Assembly (NCBI RefSeq): GCF_004799405.1
Contig: NZ_SSMW01000121.1
Span: 35,678 to 99,677, forward strand
DNA from: Bradyrhizobium sp.
GTDB lineage: Bacteria > Pseudomonadota > Alphaproteobacteria > Rhizobiales > Xanthobacteraceae
Length of the DNA: 64,000 bases
Direction of reading: 5' to 3'
In this document: positions 63,500-64,000 of the stretch, piece by piece
Layout of the letters: each line of letters starts with the position of its first letter
How positions within the stretch are numbered: the first letter of the stretch is position 1
Position numbers and translations under genes: made by a program
The notes under the pieces: generated by a model
Told to the model about the DNA's origin: nothing
The model's input: only the letters and a program-made list of their open reading frames with translations
The model's database searches: none

Positions 63500-63634
63500 A
63501 TGGCGCTGTTGAGCAGGGTTTTCGCGACCAGAACGCTGGTACAAATCATCGTCGTCCTGACGGTGATGATCGTGATGAAGGCGATGAGCGCCCACTATGA
63601 TTTCAGTTGGGCCAGAGCACTCGCGCAAGGATAG
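63500..63634 (+). CDS. Small putative membrane peptide (44 residues)
   Basis: Reading frame of 44 residues starting ATG at 63500 after GGGGAG. The sequence has a basic start (MALLSRVFATRT), one hydrophobic stretch (LVQIIVVLTVMIVM) and a polar C-terminus. It fits a small single-pass membrane protein. The 88-bp region before it contains a 13-bp palindrome, CCGGAAATTCCGG (63454-63466). No family is recognised; expression is not proven. Confidence 0.4.
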   Translation: MALLSRVFATRTLVQIIVVLTVMIVMKAMSAHYDFSWARALAQG

Positions 63635-63763
63635 GCTTGTCGTACCATTTCCCGCCAATACCGGTCGGTGACCGCTGGCCGCCTTGCGAAACAGCATCGC
63701 CAAGCCCTGCCGGTTTCCGCTATGTTCGGGCCTGACGGAGCTATGTCGGGAAAAGAAGCGGGA

Positions 63764-64000
63764 ATGAAGGTAGTGCCATCGCGGCCGGATGTTCAGGCAA
63801 AGCCCGCGCCGGCGCGCGGGACCGCTGCCGCCATGATCGAGATCGACCGGGTTTCGCAGATCTTCCAGACTTCCGGGCGTCAAAGCCATCTGGCCCTGTC
63901 GGAGATCTCGCTGGCGATCGAGGATGGCGCTTTCGTTTCCATTCTCGGGCCCTCCGGCTGCGGAAAATCGACGCTGCTTTATATCGTCGGCGGCTTCGTC
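63764..64000 (+). CDS. ABC transporter ATP-binding protein, N-terminus only (cut by window end)
   Basis: The last 237 bp encode the start of an ABC ATPase: a Pro/Ala-rich N-terminal extension, then 'MIEIDRVSQIFQTSGRQ' and Walker A GPSGCGKST at about residues 67-75. The pattern 'AFVSILGPSGCGKSTLLYIVGGF' (given in part) is of the nitrate/taurine/sulfonate class. Candidate ATG starts in frame are at 63722, 63743 and 63764; none has an ideal ribosome site. It may belong with the binding protein at 60.6 kb. Confidence 0.8.
   Translation, partial: MKVVPSRPDVQAKPAPARGTAAAMIEIDRVSQIFQTSGRQSHLALSEISLAIEDGAFVSILGPSGCGKSTLLYIVGGFV

Overview
The window looks like chromosomal DNA of a soil alphaproteobacterium of the order Hyphomicrobiales, most likely Bradyrhizobium or a close relative. 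The reasons are the high GC content, the Omp25/31-type porin, several small Bradyrhizobium-like membrane proteins, and a large number of ABC uptake systems with associated catabolic enzymes. This placement is a judgement from gene content; no database search was run. I see no rRNA or tRNA genes, CRISPR array, prophage, insertion sequence or plasmid gene. About 60 protein genes fill nearly all of the window.

Layout. 1-5.6 kb: an operon with a biotin carrier between two carboxyltransferase paralogues, followed by a complete SsuABC/TauABC-type importer. 5.8-10.3 kb: an ABC-F ATPase, an MBL-fold hydrolase, a TAXI binding protein and small proteins. 10.4-15.2 kb (minus strand): a HisD-superfamily alcohol dehydrogenase with an importer that has two different permeases. 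15.4-23.3 kb: an RND pump without its usual partner, a divergent hemC, a lipase-like hydrolase, a zeta-class GST and a nickel/cobalt permease. 23.4-34.2 kb: a catabolic cluster (FmdE-like protein with a frameshift, ACMSD-like amidohydrolase, two HIBADH-family dehydrogenases, a LivFGMHK importer and, divergently, a two-component flavin monooxygenase with its TetR regulator). 34.3-40.5 kb: a ToxR-like TPR regulator, an outer-membrane barrel, a Tat-exported beta-carbonic anhydrase and glgCA. 40.8-43.0 kb: a frameshifted MFS permease and an AT-rich, broken membrane-protein gene. 43.0-55.1 kb: a second catabolic cluster (Gfo/Idh/MocA dehydrogenase, deacetylase-fold hydrolase and LLM flavin enzyme on the minus strand; a three-subunit molybdenum hydroxylase and a LivKHMGF importer on the plus strand). 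55.3-64 kb: an APC permease, a caspase-fold TPR protein that lacks both catalytic residues, an MDR dehydrogenase, a third HIBADH-family enzyme, a binding protein, an IlvD/Edd dehydratase and the start of another ABC ATPase.

How the genes work together. At least four units pair a binding-protein importer with oxidoreductases or hydrolases, so the region reads as modules for scavenging organic acids, aromatics or sulfonates. None of the substrates can be named from sequence alone. The parts most worth following up are the CT-BCCP-CT carboxylase with its transporter, the HisD-like enzyme with a two-permease importer, the molybdenum hydroxylase with an unusual active-site loop, the pseudo-caspase, and a 14-bp motif shared upstream of two operons in the TetR/monooxygenase cluster. 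Three genes carry frame disruptions, which could be genuine decay or sequence error.
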